DNA of 10,178 bases from Pezicula radicicola (Eukaryota; Ascomycota; Leotiomycetes; Helotiales; Dermateaceae). Each line of letters begins with the position of its first letter. Position 1 is the first letter of the stretch. The stretch lies in contig PDUO01000060.1 in the NCBI GenBank assembly GCA_003008705.1, forward strand, positions 247,996 to 258,173, given 5' to 3'. Under the pieces are notes generated by a model. That model was not told the DNA's origin, ran no database searches, and worked only from the letters and a program-made list of their open reading frames with translations. This document shows, one piece after another, positions 1 to 7,169 of the stretch. Position numbers and translations under genes: made by a program.

Positions 1-270
1 CTGAACTATAAACTAGTTTATAACTAGAAAACTACTAGTTTAGTTTTCTTCTTCCCTATCCATTCGATTCGGCTAGTTTAGTGTCTTATATATACTATTC
101 CTAGTAAGGAAGTATATAATATAGAAACTAAGATTATATAACTAATATAGCCGGAGTTATATACGAAAGTAGTAAATATAATTATAGAGCTTTCATGACC
201 ACTAAGGGTTACTATAGCTATAGGGCGTTTATAGTGCGTAATTATATTATATAATACAACAATAACTATA
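1..270 (+). repeat. left terminal inverted repeat of the piggyBac-like element
   Basis: This block pairs with the reverse complement of about 4214-4500. The best shared stretches are the outermost 80 bp, including CCATTCGATTCGGCTAGTTTA; a middle part with TATAGCCG followed by AGTTATA; and an inner part with AGGG, TTATAGTG and TATAATACAA. Differences are mostly C/T and G/A, plus a few small gaps. This is much longer than the short terminal repeats typical of insect piggyBac elements. Confidence 0.8.
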
Positions 271-432
271 CTTGTTTATATCTATATAATATCTTATAAA
301 CTTATATATAGTTAATAATTATATTAAACTATAAGTTTTATATATACTTACTACTAAAGTTATAAATTAAACTTAGAGTTATCTAGGATTATATTTTAAA
401 AGTTATAAAGCTACTTAGGGGCCCTTTTATAA

Positions 433-482
433 GTACTTGAACTAGGTTTAAACTAGGCTTAAACTAGGCTTGAACTAGGTTT
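433..482 (+). repeat. short tandem iterons (about 11 bp, GAACTAGGCTT type)
   Basis: About four copies follow one another: GAACTAGGTTT, AAACTAGGCTT, AAACTAGGCTT, GAACTAGGTTT. A comparable but inverted set lies at 1384-1430 (GCCTCGTTTAA, GCCTCATTTAA, CCCTTGTTCAA, GCCTCGTTCAA), and another in the MITE at about 5740-5900 (CCTAGCTTAA type). Copy differences are mostly C/T. Subterminal iterons like these often bind a transposase, but nothing here proves that. Confidence 0.7.
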
Positions 483-604
483 ATATAAGTCTAATAGATT
501 CTAGTATAATTAAGCCTTACTTCTAGTAGTTTAGAGTAGATCCTAGTAATTTAAACTTATTTTAACCCTTAGAGCCCTAAAGCCCCTATAACTATAGGGC
601 CTTA

Positions 605-700
605 TAGGGTTTAACTTTAACCTTTAATATCTTAGGAACTACTAGTCTAATTTAGGTAATCTTAATTATTATAAGACTATTATACTATAAAATACTATAT
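605..700 (+). repeat. dispersed repeat block, copy A
   Basis: This is one of four copies of a block whose core reads TTTAATATCTTAGGAAC, then a variable few bases, TTTAGGTAAT, and an AT-rich tail with ACTATTATACTATA. Others lie at 775-870 (same strand), about 1640-1745 (inverted) and about 5600-5690 (inverted, in the MITE). Copy A is closest to the MITE copy, sharing GGAACTACTAGTC. Confidence 0.65.
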
Positions 701-774
701 ACTTCTAAAATTACCTTTATAACCTTATTATTTAAGCTATTATAATATTATATAATTTTTAACTTATAAACTAT

Positions 775-870
775 TTATTTAATTTAATATCTAAGGAACC
801 TATAAACCCATTTAGGTAATTTTAATTATTATAATACTATTATACTATACAATATTATATTCTTCTTAAT
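775..870 (+). repeat. dispersed repeat block, copy B
   Basis: The core TTTAATATCTAAGGAACC is followed by TATAAACCCA, TTTAGGTAATTTTAATTA and ACTATTATACTATAC. It is a direct copy of block A about 165 bp upstream. Together they suggest a tandem duplication inside the 5' region of the transposon. Confidence 0.65.
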
Positions 871-1045
871 TTATAATTATATATATTTTAGTAAACTAGT
901 TATACAACTTATTAATTTTTAAGTTATAAACCTCTTAGAACTTAACTAAAAGAAACTAGTTTAAACTATATATTTATTATTAATATCAACTAATATACTA
1001 ATATAAACTACTAGTATTTATTTTAGTTTTTTTATTTAAAAAAAG

Positions 1046-1195
1046 GGTATTATATAACTATACTCGCTTAGCTTATAGCTCTATAAATAGTAACACTAAA
1101 AAAGATCTAATAGAAGATTGAGACATTTTACTAAAAATCACCCCTAGGGTAATATTATAAGCTAGTATATATAGGTACTTAAAGGACTTAGAGAG
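1046..1195 (+). repeat. left arm of an internal inverted repeat
   Basis: This arm pairs with the reverse complement of 1465-1610. Shared landmarks in order are CTTAGCTTATAGCT, TATAAATA, AGATCTAATAGAA, TTTTA, AAAA, CCCTAGGG, TAGTA and CTTA. The arms are about 150 bp each and surround a loop of roughly 270 bp (1196-1464). Mismatches are mostly transitions with several short gaps. The loop holds somewhat less mutated DNA and the iterons at 1384-1430. No ORF of note was seen. Confidence 0.7.
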
Positions 1196-1383
1196 TTTTT
1201 TATTTATTTATTTATAGCTAAGCCTTAAATAGATTAGATTAGATTAAAACGTCTAAAGGTTTTATAGACGCTATACACAGGGTAGAACTAGCTCTAATCA
1301 GATCGGAGCTAGGCTCGAAATACCTTATATTAGATCAAAGCCTATATTAAACTAGGTTAGAGTAGGCTTAGAGCTGCTCGGAG

Positions 1384-1430
1384 CCTCGTTTAAGCCTCAT
1401 TTAACCCTTGTTCAAGCCTCGTTCAAGCGC
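1384..1430 (-). repeat. inverted set of GAACGAGGCTT-type iterons
   Basis: Read on the minus strand, this gives four copies of an 11-bp unit (TTGAACGAGGC, TTGAACAAGGG, TTAAATGAGGC, TTAAACGAGGC). It mirrors the iterons at 433-482. It is less mutated than the left set, keeping several CG and CA dinucleotides. It could be the other subterminal region of a nested repeat spanning about 414-1440. Confidence 0.6.
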
Positions 1431-1464
1431 CCTACCTATAGGTAGTACAGTAGTTTATAATATA

Positions 1465-1610
1465 AAAATATTACTTAGAGGTTTTTATCTATAAGGTACT
1501 AGTATATATATAATTATAATTATCCCCTAGGGATAGCTTTTAATAAAACTTCTAAATTTTCTATTAGATCTTTCTAAGTATTATTTATAAAGCTATAAGC
1601 TAAGTAAATA
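1465..1610 (-). repeat. right arm of an internal inverted repeat
   Basis: This is the reverse-complement partner of 1046-1195, with AGCTATAAGCTAAG at its outer end and TCCCCTAGGGAT in the middle. The pairing continues outward into repeat copy C, matching copy B on the left, though about 150 bp on the left side have no partner. It resembles a foldback element or a duplicated and inverted transposon end. Confidence 0.7.
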
Positions 1611-1639
1611 TTATTATTAATAAAAATATAAAAATATAT

Positions 1640-1745
1640 AAGTAATTATATAGTACTTTATAGTATAATAGTCTTATACTAATAAAAATTACTTAAATAT
1701 ATTTATAGGTTCCTTAGATATTAAATTACCTAATAAAGTTTATAA
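1640..1745 (-). repeat. dispersed repeat block, copy C (inverted)
   Basis: Read on the minus strand, this contains TTTAATATCTAAGGAACC, TATAAATATATTTAAGTAAT and AAGACTATTATACTATA. It is closest to copy B. It continues the inverted-repeat relation of 1465-1610 with 1046-1195, so the left and right flanks of 1200-1460 are broadly palindromic. Confidence 0.65.
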
Positions 1746-1872
1746 ACTATCCCTTTATATATTAAATGGCGCCTAACTTGAAATTAGAATATATACAACG
1801 TGAATTAATAAACTAAAAGCTTAATTAACCTTATGTCTATATATAAATTAATTACTAAAAACCATTGATTTA

Positions 1873-1982
1873 TATAGGAAATATAGTATCTTATATAAGC
1901 CTAAAGTACTCTAAGGTATAGCTAAGCTTAGTACGAAAGTATATAACTTTTTTTAGGCCTAATATTATATATTTCCTATATT
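1873..1982. repeat. imperfect palindrome of about 110 bp
   Basis: The left arm has TATATAGGAAATATAG and then AGCCTAAA. The right arm has TTTTAGGCCTAATATT and then ATATTTCCTATATTA. They are reverse complements with small gaps around a spacer of about 25 bp (CTAAGGTATAGCTAAGCTTA). It lies just upstream of the transposase pseudogene. It may be a regulatory or transposase-binding structure, or chance in AT-rich DNA. The matched GGCCTA/AGGAAATAT blocks make chance less likely. Confidence 0.5.
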
Positions 1983-2716
1983 ACTGTATAATAGATTTAT
2001 AGACTATTTATATAAAAGGAAAGCTCTATACTAGCTAAATCCCTATATAAACCTCCTCTTTCTCTACTTGAATTATCCTTATCTATATTATATTTAAACT
2101 ATCTATCTTATACTTTATTATACCTTATAACCTTTGTAAATACCTAGCCTAAGCCTAAGTCAAGGTACTAGCCTTTAATTTAATAGATTTAGATTTATCG
2201 GAATTATCTAGATCTCTCTTATCAACCTATAAATTACTTATTAAGCTACTAAAGAAGTATAGCCGACTAGTTAAGGCTATACTAAAGTTAAGGCTATAGA
2301 CTAAAGCTGGTAAAACTAAGGCTATATAAGTAGTAAAGGCTAAGAAACCTAAGCCCCTAAAAGCTACTATCTAGTATAAGAGATAGGTTCCTTAAATATC
2401 TAATATAACTCTAGAACTAGACCCTAATATAGCTCTATTATCTCTATATTAATTTAATCTAGATTAATATAATAAAATATTCGAATATAGAGGCTTAGAT
2501 AAAGAGGATATAATATTTAGAGTACTTAATAACTAGTATAAGAAATAACTATACTAATAATACTAGGAGATTATAGAGAGTTCTAAACTTATTAATTATA
2601 TCTTATTACCTTAAGATAACCCTCCTTATCTATTTTATACTAACCTTCCTAAAGATATAAATCATAAATTACTAATTAAGTTTTAGGAGTTATTTTAGAC
2701 TAAGGATATTTATAAG

Positions 2717-2766
2717 GTAAGTAAGAGGTACTTATAATTTAATATAATTAGTTAACTAGTTTATAG
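2717..2766 (+). other. probable spliceosomal intron in the transposase pseudogene
   Basis: This is a 50-nt segment with donor GTAAGT, an AGTTAAC branch-like sequence near its end and acceptor TATAG. It starts exactly at a codon boundary of the upstream frame. Its removal restores the downstream frame, whose codons begin at 2767. Length and signals are typical of filamentous fungi. An alternative acceptor at 2771-2773 would not restore the frame. Confidence 0.7.
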
Positions 2767-3360
2767 ATATTAGTTAATAATATAAATATATATTATAAAT
2801 CCTATAAGCCTAATAATAGTCTAACTCCCTATACTTTTTACCTATTAATAATTAAAGAAGCTAAGGCTTGGTTAGTTATTATAATATATACTAGGGTTTA
2901 TAAAAATTATAATATAAGGATATACTAGAATAATATTACCTAATACCCTCTAATAAGGTATATATCTTAGAAATACTTTAAGTAGATTAAATACTTCTAG
3001 TATATCTCTAATCTATCTAATAATAAGTAAACTACTACTAATCTAGGGCTTTAGTATATAAAGCTATTCCTACTCTTTAATATAATATAGACCTAGTTCT
3101 AGGAGTTTATTATCCTTAGGTAGAATATTTTATTTAATAAGTAAATAGTTATATTTTAAGGTTGTTCTATATATATTATAAAGGTATTAAATAAGCTAAT
3201 TTAAAAGGGATATAAACTCTAGGCTATAGTAGAAAGAGGATATATCTAGGATTTCTTATTCTACTTTTATAGAGCTAGTAGATATTAATTTTTATAATAT
3301 AGTAATATAGTATTATTAGAAGATATTAATAAAAGTTAAGAAATCTAAGAATAAGGTTTA

Positions 3361-3401
3361 GTACCTTACTAGATTTAGCTAGATTACCTATCTTTCTATA
3401 G
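3361..3401 (+). other. candidate intron or frameshift in the transposase pseudogene
   Basis: Between about 3300 and 3420 the reading frame changes from that of the KGYKL block to that of the LFIDNLFN block. A 41-nt GTACCT...CTATAG segment would be phase 0 and would join the two frames. It is short and its donor is not the best, and both frames look partly coding around it. A one-base loss or gain is equally possible. Confidence 0.35.
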
Positions 3402-3890
3402 ATTCTAAGTATTTAATTAGCTTACTAATTAGAATTAGTAAAACTAGGCCCTACTAAAATCAATAATACTCTTAATAACTATCCTAAATTACTAGAAACT
3501 TAAGCTATTATTTTATACCTTATATTATAACTCCTATATAATTAATATTAATTTACTCTCTTTATAGATAACTTATTTAATATATATAACTTACTTACTA
3601 TACTTAGATAGTTTAGAATTAGTATATATAGGATAATAAGAGTTAATTTTATAAAGGGCTATTTTACTACTAAAACAGAGGTAAATACTAATAGGAGTAT
3701 ACTATAGGGTAAGATCTACTCTAAAATTATAAGTTTTAAGGCTACCTAAACTTAAGATAGGGTAGTAGTATTTATATAGTAAGATTTAGTAATAGTTAAG
3801 ATAGTATTAATAATTTATAATAACTCTAAATTTATACTAAGTAATTATAGGAGGCTAAAAGATAATATAATAATAATAGTATAGATAAAG

Positions 3891-3951
3891 GTAAGTAGAT
3901 TCTAGTAGGCCTCCTATCTAAAACAACTCTTATTAACTTATATTTATATAG
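3891..3951 (+). other. probable spliceosomal intron in the transposase pseudogene
   Basis: This is a 61-nt segment with donor GTAAGT, a TATTAAC branch-like site about 18 nt before the end, and acceptor TATAG. It begins at a codon boundary of the frame holding the third catalytic Asp. Removing it leads straight into the frame carrying IPKLIKDYN and GGVN. The same phase-0 GTAAGT structure is seen in the first intron. Confidence 0.75.
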
Positions 3952-4213
3952 TTGATTTTCTAGGGCCCTCCTACTAATTACTTCTCCTAAGCTAACGCTA
4001 GAGCCTTCTTTACCTCCTAACTTACCCTACCAATTCCTAAGCTTATTAAGGATTATAACTTTAATATAGGCGGGGTTAATATTACTAATTAATAGTATAT
4101 AGTATATAAATTATAAATTATATTATATAGGAATTAGATACCCTTATTCTTCTATATAGTAGATATAACTATAATTAATACTTAGACTTTATATTAAATA
4201 GAGTAAGAGGGTA

Positions 4214-4500
4214 GAGTTATTGACTTATTGTATTATAGTATAATTTCATACTATAGTAAATTATACACTATAAGTACCCTGTAGTTATAGTGACCTTTAG
4301 TAGTCTCTAGTCCTCTATAACTAAAGTACTATATTCGTTTATAACTTCGGCTATAGTATTCACGTGACCTTAATTCATATATTATATATTACTATATTAG
4401 GTATAGTCTATATTATAGGCTAAACTAGCCGAATCGAATGGATAAGGAAGGAGATAAGCGAACTAGTATTTTACTAGTTATAAACTAGTTTATAGTTTGG
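4214..4500 (-). repeat. right terminal inverted repeat of the piggyBac-like element
   Basis: This is the reverse-complement partner of 1-270. The strongest match is at 4423-4500, where TAAACTAGCCGAATCGAATG mirrors the left arm. The end of the transposase reading frame runs into this repeat near 4214-4284. The arm contains CACGTGACC at 4361-4369, a palindromic E-box-like site that has kept its CA and TG dinucleotides. The left arm does not clearly carry the same site. Confidence 0.8.
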
Positions 4501-4844
4501 TAGGAAAGATTACTAGTTTAAGTAGGAATAGCGAGGTCTAATTTAAGTAGACTAAATAAGGTAATCTATACGAATAAAACATATAGTGTTTTATACTAGT
4601 GTTTTATACTAGTGTTTTATACTAGTGTTTTATACTAGTGTTTTATAAAGTAACGTAAAGCTTTCCTAACTTAGTAGTTTATACGATTTAGTCTATACTA
4701 AATGTAGTAGTCTTTACGACTAGCCTATTGTATATAGATAAGGCTCTTTCCCTAGTAGATAGAAAACTTAACTTTATCGAATCTTCGAATTCAAGTCTTA
4801 GTTCTATATATTATTGCCTCTTACTTATCTATCTAGTAACTCTG
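4501..4844. other. RIP-affected spacer without a gene
   Basis: This stretch between the two elements is AT-rich and low in CA, so it too has been through RIP, but somewhat less strongly than the gypsy block. It contains the 13-bp tandem array (4584-4648) and a TTAA at 4518-4521 that may be the piggyBac target site. No coding frame was recognised. A TATCTATCTA at 4827-4836 is mirrored by TAGATAGATT just right of the MITE, which hints that the MITE ends may lie slightly further out. Confidence 0.6.
4584..4648 (+). repeat. 13-bp tandem repeat, five copies (TAGTGTTTTATAC)
   Basis: Five consecutive copies of TAGTGTTTTATAC are identical, except that the last base of copy 5 is A. The array retains its TG dinucleotides and shows no RIP-type differences between copies, unlike surrounding repeats. 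This fits expansion by replication slippage after RIP, or units too short for RIP to detect. Confidence 0.95.
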
Positions 4845-4872
4845 TTCAACGCTCCTCCTACTCTATATTTAT
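4845..4872 (+). repeat. left inverted end of the MITE-like element
   Basis: AACGCTCCTCCTACTCTATA is shared without mismatch with the minus strand of the right end. One C/T difference lies just outside it, and the match decays after TTTA. Confidence 0.85.
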
Positions 4873-5599
4873 AGTGTACTTTAGGCTGTGTCTACCCTAC
4901 CTACCTACCTACCCTATTTTCACCCTATACTTATAGCCTATAATCTGATATGACTAATAGGCTATATCTTCTTATAATTTCTAGCTTGAAATCATTAATA
5001 CCCTAATTAAAGACCTTAATATTACCTACTAAATCTATATTACTACTACCTTATTATTACCTATTAAAATCTATACTACGACTTGATTCTATTATCTTAT
5101 AATTAGTAGGTAGTAATGGGTTTACTATTATTATAGTTAGAAAAAGAGGAATATAAGACAGGAGGGAATAATAGTTTATTAGTACTATAGTAAAGTATAA
5201 GGCTTATAATCTACTACTTTATATAGATTACTTTAGCTAATATTATATTTAATAGCTTAGGAAGTATATCCTTGTTCTAGGTTTTTATTTAGGTAATTTA
5301 GGTTAAGTAATTATTATTAATTTAGGTAGTTTTACTTATATATTAATTATTTAATATTAGGATATAGTAATAGGATAGACTATAGATTATTTATATCTAT
5401 ATATATATATATAAAGTACTTATAGTTAGTCCCTTAATGATGATCTCCCGAATACTTAATTCAAATCCTTAACTAGGCGGTTACTTAATGTATAAAGGGA
5501 TACTTAATTCTTAGATTTAAAGAGGTTTATAAACTTCTTATTATAAATCTATTTATTAGAAACTCTATATAAGCTATAAAATTAAACTAAGACTTATAT

Positions 5600-5690
5600 A
5601 CTTATATTAGATATAAAGACTATATAATACTAATTACCTAAATAGGACTAGTAGTTCCTTATATATTAATGTCTAAAGTTAGGCCTTATA
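5600..5690 (-). repeat. dispersed repeat block, copy in the MITE
   Basis: Read on the minus strand this gives GGCCTAACTTTA, then ATATAAGGAACTACTAGTCC, TTTAGGTAATTAGTATTATA and TAGTCTTTATA. It matches copy A (605-700) through GGAACTACTAGTC and TTTAGGTAAT. This is the main evidence that the MITE and the 5' part of the piggyBac-like element share sequence. Confidence 0.6.
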
Positions 5691-5925
5691 ATAGCCTATA
5701 GCTATAGGGGGCTTTAGTATATTAAAACCTCTATACTAGCTTAAGCCTAGCTTAAGCTTAACTTAAGCTATAAGCTATAAACTAATTAAAACTAATAGAA
5801 ACTAGTATAAACAACTATAAACCGCTAGGATCTACTAGAACCCTTTAAGCCTAGCTTAAACCTAGTTTAACTCTTATATAATCCTAGCTTAACCCTTACT
5901 TACTTAAGCGCCTATAGGAGGGCAC

Positions 5926-5953
5926 CTAAGTATAGAGTAGGAGGAGCGTTAAA
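5926..5953 (-). repeat. right inverted end of the MITE-like element
   Basis: TATAGAGTAGGAGGAGCGTT at 5931-5950 mirrors the left end. The bases immediately after it begin the unmutated island. Confidence 0.85.
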
Positions 5954-5968
5954 TATAGATAGATTAAA
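5954..5968 (+). repeat. 15-bp direct repeat, copy 1
   Basis: TATAGATAGATTAAA lies directly against the MITE right end and recurs exactly at 6000-6014, with 31 bp between. It might mark a local duplication during insertion or repair. Confidence 0.85.
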
Positions 5969-7080
5969 GACAATAGTATTAATAAGAAAATGTCACTGCT
6001 ATAGATAGATTAAAATTCAGATATACTAATTCTAAAAAGGAAAATCATTATTTATAATGTGAGCTCTTCATCTCCCCAGTAAGTGCCCTATGCTAGAGCA
6101 TATCGTGCAATAACTACAAGCAACACATTATAGAGAGTTGCCAGTCTGACTTCAGCTGCCGAAGTAGCGAAAGATCATGTAGGATGAGGTAGCAATTGCA
6201 AAGTGGGGGTGCTACATGCTGCCCGATTCCCCCGTTTGATTACAGCCGTGTTGTTGCAATGAGGAACAATGGCGGTAACATTGCATAAACACGCATATAG
6301 ACTATTGCTGCTCCTTATAACCCTGCAAGCGTACTACATTTAGTTTTCCCCTAAGGCAGAGACGCGGCCGAGTGCCAGTCGTTGTATTGATGGAGACGAG
6401 ACGCAGAAGATTCGCAGAAACATTTTTCTAGTTGATGAGCGTCCCTCCGACGCAATGCACATAGATGTTCACAAATGAGCCCCTGACGTTACTTAGTGCG
6501 GATTTTGGCGAGGGGGGGTTCTACACACGCAATTATCGATTACCAGATATGCACGTCGCTAATTATGTAGGAACATCTAACGTGGAACTGAATCCTAAGG
6601 CTAGAAAAGGCGGAATAAATTGGCTAGAAAGATAAGAGCCGCTGCAGTGCCGCAGGATTAGGGCCACGTGACCGTTTCAATGCGCGCTAGGTCAGCAAGA
6701 CTAAGTCGAAAAGGAAACGGAGCACACGACCCGATAACATGTTGGCAATTAATACAGCATACTATTATTGCTTTAAGTGGTATCATGTCCGGCTACTTGT
6801 CCTGATCAGGTTGGTTGTTACGGCGGAACGATGCTTGATCTATGTCTAACGCTCGAGACTATAAATTTTCAATTTCGTATTAGTGTTACACTAGCGAGCA
6901 TTCATTATTAATCTGGGATATGTTCACCGCTGGATGCATATCTTGTTCTAGCTGATTTTTCACCAGAAGAATAGACTTTCTTCTTACTGTACCATATGGC
7001 AGCGGCGATAACCTCAATTTATTAACCCTGAAAGCCCCGCCAACTTGCCCCTCGATTAGAGAAACGGACGCGGCAATAAT
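5969..7080. other. unmutated island, no convincing gene
   Basis: About 1.1 kb has balanced composition with frequent CA, TG and CG dinucleotides, in sharp contrast to both sides. I found no ATG-started reading frame of useful length with recognisable motifs, no tRNA and no transposon ends. Visible small items are a CACGTGACC site within 6660-6675 (same word as in the right piggyBac TIR), a run of seven G at 6512-6518, a TATAAATTT at 6860-6868 and a weak 7-bp stem TGCAATG/CATTGCA (6255-6261, 6279-6285). The likeliest reading is intergenic or upstream DNA of the truncated gene at 7170. Confidence 0.6.
6000..6014 (+). repeat. 15-bp direct repeat, copy 2
   Basis: This is an exact second copy of the sequence at 5954-5968. 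It lies in DNA with ordinary CA/TG content, so it is already inside the island. Confidence 0.85.
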
Positions 7081-7169
7081 AACTCCGCACACTTTTCGCA
7101 ATCCGTTCTTGCGCGCCTGACAACCCCCCCAAGCCAATTCAGCACATCATCCAACAAAACCTCGCGAAC
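7081..7169 (+). promoter_or_regulatory. probable proximal promoter and 5' leader of the GST-like gene
   Basis: The stretch before the ATG is C- and A-rich (a run of seven C at 7124-7130, then CAGCACATCATCCAACAAAAC), as is common for fungal leaders. It has a CCAAT at 7134-7138. The start context is CGCGAACATGG, with A at -3 and G at +4. No TATA box is seen at a suitable distance. The transcription start cannot be placed from sequence alone. Confidence 0.35.

Larger units (their letters stand above)
414..960 (+). repeat. segment related to the 4845-5953 MITE, in inverse orientation
   Basis: Positions 414-441 match the reverse complement of 5903-5930 (CTTAGG, GCCCT, TATA, CTT in register). Nearly all differences are transitions. 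Homology continues in the same order: CTAGGCTTAA-type iterons, then a TAAAGCCCCTATA...CTATAGG block (about 570-605, mirrored at 5680-5720), then the GGAACTACTAGTC...TTTAGGTAAT block (605-700, mirrored at about 5600-5690), then TTATAAACCTCTT (about 924-938, mirrored near 5525). This is therefore a diverged or RIP-mutated relative of the second element inside the 5' half of the piggyBac-like element. The far end was not resolved, so the stop at 960 is approximate. Confidence 0.6.
2042..4284 (+). pseudogene. piggyBac-type transposase, RIP-inactivated, with introns
   Basis: A DDE/DDD transposase of the piggyBac family (DDE_Tnp_1_7 type) would cut the element out and insert it at TTAA. The frame is readable in four stretches: 2042-2716, 2767-about 3360, about 3402-3890 and 3952 to about 4284, with stops that are nearly all TAA/TAG. 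Recognisable parts are LTPYTFYLL near 2818; the first catalytic block at 3121-3162, where the expected DE is now NK (3136-3141); KGYKL*AIVERGYI*DFLF (about 3205-3261); LFIDNLFN with an intact second Asp (3567-3569); **D, expected WQD, with an intact third Asp (3783-3785); and IPKLIKDYNFNIGGVN (about 4033-4080), the family's DYN..MGGVD motif with D changed to N. A final FFYIVD.TIIN block precedes entry into the right TIR. The N-terminus (LSRSLLSTYKLLIKLLKKYS from about 2204) is not recognised, and the start codon is not defined. Family confidence is high. The exact ends are approximate. Confidence 0.85.
1..4500 (+). mobile_element. RIP-degraded piggyBac-like DNA transposon with long TIRs
   Basis: The segment is bounded by inverted repeats of roughly 270-290 bp and holds one degenerate transposase gene reading left to right. 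Both ends carry the same terminal block: the left one begins CTGAACTATAAAC, and the right one, read on the minus strand, begins CCAAACTATAAAC. They differ by transitions, as RIP would cause. The true outer ends are not certain. The left repeat starts at the window edge and may continue outside. On the right, a TTAA (4518-4521), the usual piggyBac target site, lies 17 bp beyond the last clearly paired base. The transposase fills only the right half; the left 2 kb is repeat-rich and non-coding. The family assignment rests on transposase motifs, not on the ends. The copy is certainly dead. Confidence 0.8.
4845..5953. mobile_element. MITE-like non-autonomous element with short inverted ends
   Basis: The ends are inverted copies: the left reads TTCAACGCTCCTCCTACTC and the right, on the minus strand, TTTAACGCTCCTCCTACTC, extending to about 26-28 bp (4845-4872 and 5926-5953). 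The interior of about 1.1 kb has no recognisable protein. It holds a CTAC tetranucleotide run (4897-4912), a (TA)n run (about 5398-5413) and CCTAGCTTAA-type iterons (about 5740-5900). Its right half is homologous, inverted, to about 414-960. RIP composition ends at or near its right border. No clear target-site duplication was found: bases before 4845 (ACTCTG) and after 5953 (TATAG) differ. Confidence 0.65.

Noticed and set aside
2381..2400. GGTTCCTTAAATATCTAA as a further copy of the dispersed repeat block
   Set aside because: The match is limited to about 18 bases and lies inside the transposase reading frame, so it is more likely chance in AT-rich DNA.
4498..4521. TTAA at 4518-4521 as a proven piggyBac target duplication
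   Set aside because: The matching left side is outside the window and TTAA is very common in this AT-rich DNA, so it is kept only as a candidate.
4584..4648. CRISPR-like regular repeat
   Set aside because: The units are 13 bp and directly adjacent with no spacers, and the context is fungal. It is a minisatellite.
6170..6260. tRNA-like stretch with GGGGGTGC and GATTCCCCC
   Set aside because: There is no full cloverleaf: no paired acceptor ends, and no anticodon or T arm in the right order. The G and C runs pair only by chance.
6886..7137. 83-codon minus-strand open frame in the unmutated island
   Set aside because: It begins with TTG, not ATG, which is not a normal start in a fungal nuclear gene. 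Its only internal Met is near the C-terminus. It has no recognisable domain and overlaps the probable promoter of the plus-strand GST-like gene.
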